A stretch of 35,145 nt of DNA from Candidatus Gastranaerophilales bacterium (GTDB lineage Bacteria; Cyanobacteriota; Vampirovibrionia; Gastranaerophilales; Gastranaerophilaceae): NCBI GenBank assembly GCA_944325585.1, contig CALVAS010000012.1, positions 1 through 35,145 of the forward strand. The letters run 5' to 3'. Made by a program: the position numbers and the translations under genes. The notes beneath the pieces were generated by a model. It was given only the letters and a program-made list of their open reading frames with translations, searched no databases and had not been told where the DNA came from. Of the stretch, positions 8,169 to 16,191 are shown one piece after another. Every line of letters starts with the position of its first letter. The first letter of the stretch is position 1.

Positions 8169-9011
8169 ATGACATTCAGTCGAGTATCAAATTCAAAGAT
8201 TGAACCTAATTATTATAATAATGTAAATAAAATTCATCGACAAGAGCTGAATAAAAGAAAAGATAATAATATAGAAAAACAAGATGAATTTATCAATCCG
8301 GCTTTGAAAAGAGGTATTTTATTAAGTTCCATGGGCGGAGTCGGAATTGTTTCTGCGATAATCGCAAAAAGGCAAGGCTTTTCACTCAATCCAAAAGTTA
8401 TATTTTCACAAAATCCTAAGAATTGGGCTATGTTGAAAATTTTTAATAAGAAAAATCCTGATGCAAAGTTAATGGAAATTGAAGAAAAAGAGATTCTTGC
8501 ACTTGCGGGCGGTTCTGCACTTGGCGGATTGGCAGGCGGGGCTGTTTTAGACGACAAAAAATATTTTAAAGGAAAACTGAGAGAAACAGTCAACCAATTA
8601 TTGGGAAATGTTTTAGTTCCGGTAATTTGTGTGAGTGGCGTTTCTCATTTGTATGATAAAAACAAGCAGGCTATTTTAAGTTATGTTCCGCAGGCGCCGG
8701 GGTTTAACAGTAAAGGAATCTTATATTTTAATAAATTTTTAAAAGCTCTTCCTTCCGCATTTTTGACTGTTGCGGGACTGGGCGTCGGGATTGTCGGAGG
8801 TAATAAACTTTCTAATTTTATAAACGAAAAAATTTATCATAAACATGTTGAGAGAAAAATTAAGAAAACTGATTTTGCGCCGCATGTTGATGATTTAAGT
8901 ATGGCTGTAACTTTGATGGCTGATAGATCGGCTCTGTCTACAGCAATAACAAGAACAGTGCCTGGATTTTTGTGTGTGCCCGGATATCAAATCGGTATTC
9001 ACAGAGATTAG
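8169..9011 (+). CDS. unknown multi-pass membrane protein
   Basis: 280 residues, start ATG 8169 with GAAGGTGAT at the right distance. The N-terminal 45 residues are polar, Asn/Lys-rich and probably disordered. Hydrophobic segments lie near residues 49-66, 108-126 (very Gly/Ala-rich), 143-160 and 194-213, with a weaker one near 255-275. A basic loop (KHVERKIKK) sits near 225. No family is recognised. The gene stands alone between a divergent promoter region and a strong bidirectional terminator, so it is monocistronic. Gly-rich helices suggest close helix packing; nothing more can be said about its role. Confidence 0.75.
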   Translation: MTFSRVSNSKIEPNYYNNVNKIHRQELNKRKDNNIEKQDEFINPALKRGILLSSMGGVGIVSAIIAKRQGFSLNPKVIFSQNPKNWAMLKIFNKKNPDAKLMEIEEKEILALAGGSALGGLAGGAVLDDKKYFKGKLRETVNQLLGNVLVPVICVSGVSHLYDKNKQAILSYVPQAPGFNSKGILYFNKFLKALPSAFLTVAGLGVGIVGGNKLSNFINEKIYHKHVERKIKKTDFAPHVDDLSMAVTLMADRSALSTAITRTVPGFLCVPGYQIGIHRD

Positions 9012-9030
9012 TTATTGAGTGAATTTATTT

Positions 9031-9069
9031 AAACAACAAGGCGCCGGCTTTGCCGGCGCCTTGTTGTTT
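9031..9069. terminator. bidirectional intrinsic terminator between convergent genes
   Basis: An 18-bp perfect inverted repeat around a 3-base loop, with a GC-rich core GGCGCCGGC and A/T ends. It lies 20 bases after the stop at 9011 and 7 bases from the end of the minus-strand GH77 gene, so it serves both. Confidence 0.85.
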
Positions 9070-9075
9070 ATTCAT

Positions 9076-11103
9076 CTATTCTTTTTCCTTAAGCATTTTT
9101 TCATAATACTCTAATTTATCGAGAAGCGGTTTATATTTTTCATTAAGCTCTCTGCGGGTTTCATCGGGATTGCTGCTGTTTGCTATTGTCATATCCAGCT
9201 TTGCGCGTACAGCTATTTTTAAAACTTCTGGGATATTCAATGCTGTCGGATTGTCGCTTGAGAGGTTTTCGTAATATTTATCTATAAAGTCAGGTGCAAT
9301 TCTTTCGCGCCAGTTAATGTCATTTGAAGAACCGCCGATATTATAAACAATATTTTTGTCATTTATTCCTAAAATATCGGCAAAGGAAACCATAATTTTC
9401 TCTTTGGTAAATAATTCGGCAAATTTTGCTTTTACAAGTTCTCTGTCCGCATTTGCAAGATCATCTTCTATTTTGGGCGCTCCGTTTGAGTAGCCTGAAA
9501 TCTTATCAAGGAATTTTTCTTTTTCTTCTGCCCGCGCAGGATCCTGATTCAGATATTGTGCTAAGTATTCCGCATCCCAGGCCGGATTCCACCTTCTCCA
9601 ATCATTGTCATCTTTAAGCATATTCATTGCGGGTATTGAATCGTGCGAACCTACAAGGAACCAGTTTTCATTTCCTTCATTTGCAGCCTGTTTTCCTTCG
9701 GTTTGAATTATCTTAGGCAGATTATTTTCTTCGTAATATGTCTTTTTAAATGTTTCCGGCTCACAGCAAATATTTTCCCAAACCGGTTCAGTCTTATCAA
9801 TATCATGTTCTTTCAGTATCGGCAAAACCAGGCGCTCTAATATTCTCAAATAATTCTGGTAATCATCAAACTTGTTGCCTTCTTCATCTGTAATTTGTGA
9901 CATAAAGTTGCCATGAACTTTGCTTTTTATTTGCTTGCCGTTGTTATCAAATTCAATTGTGGATTCCTCGTATATGAACGGGTCAATCAAGCCTAACGCG
10001 TGGTCAATACGAATATTTTCACAATTTTCAAGTGCATGCTCAAGTTTTTCTTTCAAAAATTCGCCGCCGATATTAACCCCGTCATATCCTACAAAAAGTT
10101 TTCTTGGATTAAGTACCGGAATCCCCCAGGTTTGATACGGAGTGTCGCCGGATTCGTATGTGCCGACAGAATACCCGTCCAAAAATGCTTCACGGAATCT
10201 CCAGGCGTCCATTTTGGAGCAGCCGATTAGAAAATCCGAAAAATATTTGAAGTTTAATTTATCACGAAAATCTTTGTTTTCTTTTATTTGTTTTTTTACA
10301 ATAAACTGTTCAAATTGATATTCTTCAATCGGGTGTTTGAATTTTTCGGTAAGTTCTTTGTATCTTTCTGCCGCTGTAGGATTTCCGTTTCTGATTTCTG
10401 CCATCAGGTTGGAATCCAATCTGTCCCATTTTGTGTAATCTTCTGTGTTGTAAATTGAAGCCAGAACCCGATAAACGCCTTCTTCCTCTGTTTGTTGTCC
10501 GCGAGTTTTTTTACTGTATAATCGGGAGTTTTTAAAATTTGTGAATTCATTATTAAGCGTTATAGCATTTGGATGACCTTTTGCCAAATTCTTTCTGAAA
10601 TTTCTGTATGCTTCCTGCAATGCTCTGTAATAAATAATTTTGGCTTCTTTGAAGTCGGAAAATGCATAATTTTTGTCGTTAGGTTCAATAGGCAGCGTAA
10701 TATTTTCGTAAGTTTGTTTACTTAAAATCCTGCCGTATTTATCGGTAGTCAGAGCTTTTAAATCTATAAAGAGCGGATTTTCGTTAAGCGCAGAAGAGTT
10801 GTATGGCGACGGATTATCAGCATACAATGAACCGTTCGGACCGAGTTGATTGCCGGTAAATCCGTATAACTTTAAAAAGTTAATCCAGTTTTTGGCGCCT
10901 TCTCCGTATGGTGAACCGATAAATGTATCGCGGCCGGTTGCCGGAAAAACTGATCCGTGGGTAATTGCGATTCGTTGTTTTACTCCTGCAACTTTAAATC
11001 CGTCTTCAATCGTTAATTGTAAATCTCTTTCTTCATCCTTTCTCGGTCTGCGTTGAAAAGACGGACTATTGTATATTCTGTTTTGAACCGGTAATATGCG
11101 CAT
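9076..11103 (-). CDS. divergent 4-alpha-glucanotransferase (GH77, amylomaltase-like) with N-terminal FQ tag
   Basis: 675 residues. GH77 enzymes transfer alpha-1,4-glucan chains, acting in glycogen or maltodextrin metabolism. Catalytic positions can be placed: nucleophile Asp367 in RIDHALGL, acid/base Glu443 in WENICCEP (usual AEDLG-like site), and Asp488 in GSHDS (usual THD). 'YGFTGNQLGPNGSLYADNPS' near residue 80 matches the substrate-site region. The family core is about 500 residues; here an insert of about 130 residues lies before the catalytic strand. The first 20 residues (MRILPVQNRIYNSPSFQRRP) form a tail like those of other tagged proteins, with Phe16-Gln-Arg instead of Phe-x-Gly, and no signal peptide follows. 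It is the last gene of the bamA run, 50 bases after the FlhA-like gene, with a poor ribosome binding site. Confidence 0.78.
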   Translation of the reverse strand: MRILPVQNRIYNSPSFQRRPRKDEERDLQLTIEDGFKVAGVKQRIAITHGSVFPATGRDTFIGSPYGEGAKNWINFLKLYGFTGNQLGPNGSLYADNPSPYNSSALNENPLFIDLKALTTDKYGRILSKQTYENITLPIEPNDKNYAFSDFKEAKIIYYRALQEAYRNFRKNLAKGHPNAITLNNEFTNFKNSRLYSKKTRGQQTEEEGVYRVLASIYNTEDYTKWDRLDSNLMAEIRNGNPTAAERYKELTEKFKHPIEEYQFEQFIVKKQIKENKDFRDKLNFKYFSDFLIGCSKMDAWRFREAFLDGYSVGTYESGDTPYQTWGIPVLNPRKLFVGYDGVNIGGEFLKEKLEHALENCENIRIDHALGLIDPFIYEESTIEFDNNGKQIKSKVHGNFMSQITDEEGNKFDDYQNYLRILERLVLPILKEHDIDKTEPVWENICCEPETFKKTYYEENNLPKIIQTEGKQAANEGNENWFLVGSHDSIPAMNMLKDDNDWRRWNPAWDAEYLAQYLNQDPARAEEKEKFLDKISGYSNGAPKIEDDLANADRELVKAKFAELFTKEKIMVSFADILGINDKNIVYNIGGSSNDINWRERIAPDFIDKYYENLSSDNPTALNIPEVLKIAVRAKLDMTIANSSNPDETRRELNEKYKPLLDKLEYYEKMLKEKE

Positions 11104-11153
11104 GCTCTTTTAAAAATCGTGAAAATTTTTTTTTGCTAGAACTTAAAATTTTT

Positions 11154-12629
11154 TTAAATAATTCCTATAATTTCTATTCCGAAATTGCATCCGATTTCTT
11201 CTCTTGTGAGAACAGTTATGTTATTAAGATAATTTGACAAAAGTGTAAAAAATAAATGTCTCAATTCCATCGGAACCAGAATTTTCGGCTCTTTAATTCC
11301 GCTTTGTTTTGCCTTTTTGGTTAATTTTTGCGCGAGTTTTTCCGCATATTCTCCGTCAATTTTGATTATAAAATCTTCATCTTCTTCAAAACTGGGCATA
11401 AAAGATTCCAGAGTTTTTTCGGAAACTTCAAAAAGACTGATAACTCCGTTGTCATTTGCATATTTTGCACAAATTCTTCTTGACAGAGCAAGACGAACCT
11501 TTTTCAGTAAATCAGATTTTGCGCTGTCCTGTGCAAAATCATTCATCTTTTCAAAAATATAGGTGATATCTTTTATGGATACACGCTCGCGAATAAGGCT
11601 TGTCAAAATGAATTTCAAATCCGATAATGAAATAAAATCAGGAATCAAATTTTCAACAAGAAATTCGTTTCTTTTGCTTACAACATCTATATATTTTTCA
11701 ACGTCGCCGTAATCCATCAATTCTTCGACATATTTAACGGCAACATGCTCCAGAGCACGTCCGATATATTCTGCTCCGGTCATGCCCTTTTCCCAAAAAT
11801 CTTTTGTTTTGCTTTTTTCTATCCAGACGACTTTTTCTCCTGTTATAAAATCAGTGTCATATATTGAGTTTTTAATTTTTGTTTCAAGATTAAGTTCATC
11901 TTCAAAATACATTGTGTAATTCGGATAAACACACGCTCTAAATACGTCAAGCCCGCGGATTCTTATTGCAAATTCATACGGATTTAAACTTTCATCATCC
12001 TGAAAAACAATTTTTGGAATAATATATCCGAGTTCTTCTGTCAATTTTAATCTTGATTTAACTGTTTCTGCCAGAAGAGTTTCGTCGGTATATTCAGAGT
12101 CGCTTTCAACATATTCAATAAGTTCATCGCTCAAATGTATCGAAAGTTTCTCTTCATAAAGTTTTTCATACATAACATCAGGAGAGGTCGCTTTGGCAAG
12201 TTTTTGTTTCAATTCATCCAGCTCTTTGAGATTTGCGGAAATTTTATCGTTTAATTTTTTTCTGCTGACTGATGCCGGAGCCTCTTTTTCCAGTTCTTTT
12301 TTGATTTTTGTTATTTTGTTCTGCTGATTTTTAATTTTTGCCTGAATGTCAAGACAATTCTCATACGGCGAAAGTTTTGGAGAAAGCATTTTTTCCATCT
12401 GGCTTTTGAATGTTGAAATATTTATCACATCAGAGGTTGAAGATTCTTCATCCGTTTTTGTTTCGGACATAAAAATGCAGTTGAATTTAATCCCGTCGTC
12501 AGTTTCAACCTCATTCATGCTGTATAGCTCCCAGCCGTTCATAGACATTTCGTTCAGCAGATTTTGAAGTTCCTGCATATTTTCTCCTGAACAGGTTTTT
12601 ATAATATACTGCATTTTTTTGTTAAACAT
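11154..12629 (-). CDS. soluble FlhA-C-like protein: DUF4177-like domain + coiled coil + cytoplasmic domain of the type III export gate
   Basis: 491 residues, no membrane segment. Residues 6-56 look like a DUF4177-type domain (LLNEMSMNGWELYSM). Residues about 94-147 are a Lys/Glu-rich coiled coil. Residues about 160-491 follow the whole cytoplasmic domain of FlhA/SctV: a vWA-like start, 'ELGYIIPKIVFQDD', 'FAIRIRGLDVFRACVYPN', 'EKVVWIEKSKTKDFWEKG', 'GRALEHVAVKYVEELMDYGD', 'LVENLIPDFISLSDLKFILT' with 'LIRERVSIKDITYIFEKM', 'VRLALSRRICAKYA', and a C-terminal 'VLTREEIG' block. In flagellar and type III secretion systems this domain forms a nine-fold ring that receives chaperone-substrate complexes beside the FliI ATPase, but it is normally joined to eight membrane helices, missing here. 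AGGAG sits in the end of udp, four bases upstream, so translation is coupled. Role unknown; a docking or scaffold ring is an inference. Confidence 0.8.
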   Translation of the reverse strand: MFNKKMQYIIKTCSGENMQELQNLLNEMSMNGWELYSMNEVETDDGIKFNCIFMSETKTDEESSTSDVINISTFKSQMEKMLSPKLSPYENCLDIQAKIKNQQNKITKIKKELEKEAPASVSRKKLNDKISANLKELDELKQKLAKATSPDVMYEKLYEEKLSIHLSDELIEYVESDSEYTDETLLAETVKSRLKLTEELGYIIPKIVFQDDESLNPYEFAIRIRGLDVFRACVYPNYTMYFEDELNLETKIKNSIYDTDFITGEKVVWIEKSKTKDFWEKGMTGAEYIGRALEHVAVKYVEELMDYGDVEKYIDVVSKRNEFLVENLIPDFISLSDLKFILTSLIRERVSIKDITYIFEKMNDFAQDSAKSDLLKKVRLALSRRICAKYANDNGVISLFEVSEKTLESFMPSFEEDEDFIIKIDGEYAEKLAQKLTKKAKQSGIKEPKILVPMELRHLFFTLLSNYLNNITVLTREEIGCNFGIEIIGII

Positions 12630-12633
12630 TTAA

Positions 12634-13410
12634 CTACTCCTGATTTTTGTCTTTTTCAATGAGAATTTTCAACGCTTCAATTGCCGTTTTGATTGCCATA
12701 TCTGTGTCGTGAATTACCGGATTTTCAAGATTCAATTTTTCACGTTCCTGATTTGCAACGGTTAAAAATACTGATCCGACTTTGACATTTAAGGCGCTTC
12801 CGACAACAAACAGTGCCGCAGATTCCATTTCCGATGCCTTACAGCCCAATTTTTTCCATGCTTCCCACTTGTTTATCAGTTCATAACTTACCGGTGATTT
12901 TTCAGGGCTGTGCTGCCCGTAAAATGAATCTTTGCATTGTACGATTCCTGTATGAAACGGATGATTCAATTTTTTGCCGGCTTCAACAAGTGCGTTTGTT
13001 ATATCAAGGTCAGCAACTGCCGGAAATTCTATCGGAGCGTATTCTTTAGACGTTCCTTCCATTCTGACGGCTCCTGTTGCAATTACAAGGTCGCCGCCTT
13101 TGACGTTAATATCAATCCCGCCGCATGTACCGACACGGATAAATTTTTCCGCACCTATTTTGACAAGTTCTTCCAACGCAATTGAGGCTGACGGGCCGCC
13201 TATACCGGTAGAGGTAACTGATACTTTTTCACCGTTAAGGTAGCCGGTATAAGTCGTATATTCCCTTCTGTCCGCAATAAGTTGGGCGTTGTCAAAATAT
13301 TCGGCAATTTTTTTGCATCTTTTAGGGTCGCCGGGCAAGATTACATATTTCCCTGCATCGCCTTCTTTTAAGCCGATATGATATTGTTCTCCGTTTTGAG
13401 AATATTTCAT
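12634..13410 (-). CDS. udp: uridine phosphorylase family nucleoside phosphorylase
   Basis: 258 residues from ATG 13410, with AAAGGA eight bases upstream; an earlier TTG in frame is rejected. The enzyme splits a nucleoside with phosphate into base and ribose-1-phosphate. Seen motifs: '[17 protein letters not shown]' (phosphate site), '[16 protein letters not shown]', '[10 protein letters not shown]' and '[10 protein letters not shown]' (ribose site Met-Glu), '[11 protein letters not shown]'. The pattern 'STGIGGPS', 'EFPAVAD' and the length match uridine phosphorylase more closely than purine enzymes. It lies between skp and the FlhA-like gene with gaps of 24 and 4 bases, an unexpected place for a salvage enzyme. 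Confidence 0.9.
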   Translation of the reverse strand: MKYSQNGEQYHIGLKEGDAGKYVILPGDPKRCKKIAEYFDNAQLIADRREYTTYTGYLNGEKVSVTSTGIGGPSASIALEELVKIGAEKFIRVGTCGGIDINVKGGDLVIATGAVRMEGTSKEYAPIEFPAVADLDITNALVEAGKKLNHPFHTGIVQCKDSFYGQHSPEKSPVSYELINKWEAWKKLGCKASEMESAALFVVGSALNVKVGSVFLTVANQEREKLNLENPVIHDTDMAIKTAIEALKILIEKDKNQE

Positions 13411-13434
13411 ACATAATCCTTTCAAAAATTAAAA

Positions 13435-13884
13435 TTACGGCATTGCTTTAAGTTTTTGAATTACCTGATCGGTAATGTCAACTCCGCCTACAAATATTAC
13501 ACGGAAATCAACAATCGCATCAAGTTTCTGCTCTACAAGAACCTGTTTTGCTGCAGCCTGAATTTTATTGAAAACTTGCTCTTCTTTTTGTGCTTTCAAT
13601 TTGATAAGAGCTTCTTGCTTTGCATTAAATTCCCTTGCTGTTGCATCTTCAAAGTTTTGTTTTTTTAACGGCGTGTCGAGTGCTTTGTATTGTTTTTCTT
13701 TGTCAACCATAAATTGTTGAAGTTCCAAACTTTTTGCATCAACTTCTTTTATTGCAGCCTGTGCAAATGCAAAATTGTCTTGAACCTTCGGATAATTAAT
13801 ATATCCAACACCGCCTGCCATTGCTTTGCTGCCGAAGGCGCATAATCCTATAACCAATAAAGCTGCTGCTAAATTTTTTTTCAT
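13435..13884 (-). CDS. skp: Skp/OmpH-family periplasmic chaperone
   Basis: 149 residues with a clear signal peptide (MKKNLAAALLVIGLCAFGSKAMA, cleavage after AMA, shown here as three short parts of one segment at residues 1-23). The mature part begins 'GGVGYINYPKVQDNF', as Skp/OmpH proteins do, then a long Lys/Glu/Gln-rich helical hairpin (about residues 40-120) that would form the tentacle, then a short beta segment. Skp trimers hold unfolded outer-membrane proteins in the periplasm. Its place 16 bases after bamA supports this job. Ribosome binding site AGGAGG before the start. Confidence 0.85.
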   Translation of the reverse strand: MKKNLAAALLVIGLCAFGSKAMAGGVGYINYPKVQDNFAFAQAAIKEVDAKSLELQQFMVDKEKQYKALDTPLKKQNFEDATAREFNAKQEALIKLKAQKEEQVFNKIQAAAKQVLVEQKLDAIVDFRVIFVGGVDITDQVIQKLKAMP

Positions 13885-13900
13885 ATTACCTCCTAGTTTT

Positions 13901-16096
13901 TTAGTAAATTAAGTCACCTACACCGAATGTGAAGTATCCGCCTTGGTTTCCGTTTTCACCGGCATTGGTGAACGGAATACCGTAATCAATTGAGAGCGGT
14001 CCCATTCCCGGAATATACAATTTCAAACCGACACCTGCCGTGATTGCCTGGAGCGGTCTGTCGTACAATGTATTTGTAACTGTCGGGTTAAATACCTTAC
14101 CTGCATCAGCCCAGACAGTGAATCTGATATTGTTTAAGAAATTAACTTTTCTTGCCAGTCTTGTTCTGTCCAAAAAAGGAATAGGTGTTGCAAATTCTGC
14201 AGATCCCATTATGAACGCATCACCCGTACCTACACCGCTCATTTTGAAACCGCGGATTGTATAAGGGCCGCCTAATCTGTACATCATAACTTCAGGCATG
14301 TCATCACCATGGAGTTTGCCGCCGCCCTTGGCTGTGAATGATAATGATGATTTTTTACCTATCGGAATATAATGTTTAATAGATCCGGTCAATTTTCCGT
14401 GGGTTTTGCCAAAATCATTAAGTCCGATTTCTTCGTCAAATCTTAAACTTGCAATTGTTCCTTTTCTTGTTACGGTGCCGCCTTCACGTGAATCATAGAC
14501 CAGTGCTGGGCTTAATGACATAAAAAGACCGCCGTCAAGTTGTTTTGCACGTTCTTCAATCGGAATGTTATATCTTTGATATAGGCTTGCAATTTTGTTA
14601 AAGTCGCCTTCACGTACGTCAATATTTTCAACACCAAGAGAAAATGTTGAGGTCAAATGTTTTGCTTTTCTTATTCTGTGAGCAACAGTCATTTCCGCAC
14701 CGTAGCGTCTTTCAATAGCAAGCGGCACCTGATAACTTCCGAAGTCTCTAAAGAATAATTTGCTCATTAATGAAGTGTCTGCATTGAAGAAATAAGGTTC
14801 AAAGAAACTTAATTCAACCTGCATGTTCATTCTTCTTTTGATAGATGCGTCGTTAAGGATTACACCGGAACCGACCAGACCGTTAAGAGAAACTCTCTGA
14901 TTACGTCCGCGGAAGTTGTTGTCTGCGATTCCAAGAGAACCGAAAACCCCTGTTACTGTATCAATACCGCCGCCGATAGAGATATTTGCGGTCCGTTGTT
15001 CCTGAACATTAATTGTGATATCGTATGCATCCGGAATATCAGGGCATGGAGTAATTTCGCGGGTTACATCTTTGAACGCCTGAGAAGCGTATAATCTTGC
15101 AATATCTTCTTTTAAGATATTTTCATTGTAAATCATTCCGGGTTCTGACAGAACGTTTCTTTCTATTACGAAGTCTTTTGTTTTTTCGTTGCCGGCAATA
15201 AGAATACGATTAATTGTACCTTCTTTCAGGCTGATGTTGATTGTTCCGTCAGGATCGTCCGTTACGGAATCTATTCTTGCAAGAATATAACCTTTTGATG
15301 CATAACATTGCTGGATTTTTGCGATTGCTTCATTTAACCGGGCAATATTTTGCGGTTTTCCTTTCATGTCAATTAAGTACGAAAGAATTTCTTCCGTTGA
15401 CACAACTGTATTTCCTTCGATTGTGAAGTCTGTTACCGGTGCGTTTTCTTCAAGAATGATTTTGAGGGTAATTGTGCCGTCAGGATTGTTAACCGGAATT
15501 GCGCGCATTTTTTCGCTGAAGTAACCGAGTTGATAAATATTGCGCAAGTCTTCCTGAACAGTGTTTCGATTGTAGATTTCACCTTTCTTTTGTTTGATTT
15601 GAGTAAGAATTACGTCAGGTGAAATGACGTTTGTTCCGTGGATTTCTATATCTTTTATGTATTTGTCGCCTTTGGCGGATGTTCTTGAAACGGCCGGAGT
15701 TTCTTCTGTTCCTTCCTGATTTATGTAATATTGCTCTTGCGGCTTTGCTAACGGTTTAAATTGAGGGGTTTCCTCTGAATCCGGTGATATCGGAGGTTCT
15801 GTTTCAACAGGCTGCGTTTCCGGAGTTTCGTTCGGGGGCTCTTTTATTTCCTGTTTTTGTTCTTTATTCTTGAAAAAATTAAAGAATTTTTTTTCTTTTT
15901 TCTCTTTTTTGTTTTTTGCAATCAAAACATCAGAATCAACAGATTGGTTATAATCATAATTTTCTGCCATGTCACTTCCAACCGTGTCCATGGCATTATA
16001 ATCCCATAAACTGTCTGCTCCCAAGCTCGATAACGGATTTAATGTCATTAATGATAATGATATTAATATTGAATATATGATTCTTTTTGATTCCAA
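13901..16096 (-). CDS. bamA: BamA/Omp85 outer-membrane assembly protein, three POTRA domains
   Basis: 731 residues from a TTG at 16096 with GAGGA upstream. Order: signal peptide (to about residue 27), a Lys-rich then Pro/Glu/Thr-rich linker (about 60-140), POTRA1 (about 146-218, 'IEIHGTNVISPDVILTQI'), POTRA2 (about 222-295, 'FTIEGNTVVSTEEILSYL'), POTRA3 (about 296-370, 'ILIAGNEKTKDFVIERNV'), then a 16-strand barrel with the conserved 'GGPYTIRGF' loop motif and a C-terminal strand ending FGVGDLIY. It folds and inserts outer-membrane proteins. Three POTRAs and the Pro-rich linker match cyanobacterial Omp85 rather than the five-POTRA proteobacterial type, a useful taxonomic clue. It heads the run skp - udp - FlhA-like - GH77, all with short gaps. 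Confidence 0.93.
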   Translation of the reverse strand: MESKRIIYSILISLSLMTLNPLSSLGADSLWDYNAMDTVGSDMAENYDYNQSVDSDVLIAKNKKEKKEKKFFNFFKNKEQKQEIKEPPNETPETQPVETEPPISPDSEETPQFKPLAKPQEQYYINQEGTEETPAVSRTSAKGDKYIKDIEIHGTNVISPDVILTQIKQKKGEIYNRNTVQEDLRNIYQLGYFSEKMRAIPVNNPDGTITLKIILEENAPVTDFTIEGNTVVSTEEILSYLIDMKGKPQNIARLNEAIAKIQQCYASKGYILARIDSVTDDPDGTINISLKEGTINRILIAGNEKTKDFVIERNVLSEPGMIYNENILKEDIARLYASQAFKDVTREITPCPDIPDAYDITINVQEQRTANISIGGGIDTVTGVFGSLGIADNNFRGRNQRVSLNGLVGSGVILNDASIKRRMNMQVELSFFEPYFFNADTSLMSKLFFRDFGSYQVPLAIERRYGAEMTVAHRIRKAKHLTSTFSLGVENIDVREGDFNKIASLYQRYNIPIEERAKQLDGGLFMSLSPALVYDSREGGTVTRKGTIASLRFDEEIGLNDFGKTHGKLTGSIKHYIPIGKKSSLSFTAKGGGKLHGDDMPEVMMYRLGGPYTIRGFKMSGVGTGDAFIMGSAEFATPIPFLDRTRLARKVNFLNNIRFTVWADAGKVFNPTVTNTLYDRPLQAITAGVGLKLYIPGMGPLSIDYGIPFTNAGENGNQGGYFTFGVGDLIY

Positions 16097-16134
16097 GAAA
16101 TCCGGTTCCTCAAATCTTCTCTGTTCTTAAAAAT

Positions 16135-16163
16135 ATTATACCATAAACTTGTAAAAGTAAAAA
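16135..16163 (-). promoter_or_regulatory. candidate bamA operon promoter
   Basis: Minus-strand TATAAT (16135-16140) preceded by TGG, an extended -10. The -35 is weak (TTTTTA-like). It predicts a leader of about 32 bases before TTG 16096. Confidence 0.5.
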
Positions 16164-16191
16164 ACTTAATATTAAGATATGAAACATTTGT

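Noticed and set aside
14040-15426. Plus-strand reading frames within bamA
   Set aside because: They are antisense shadows of a well-supported BamA gene with no start signals.
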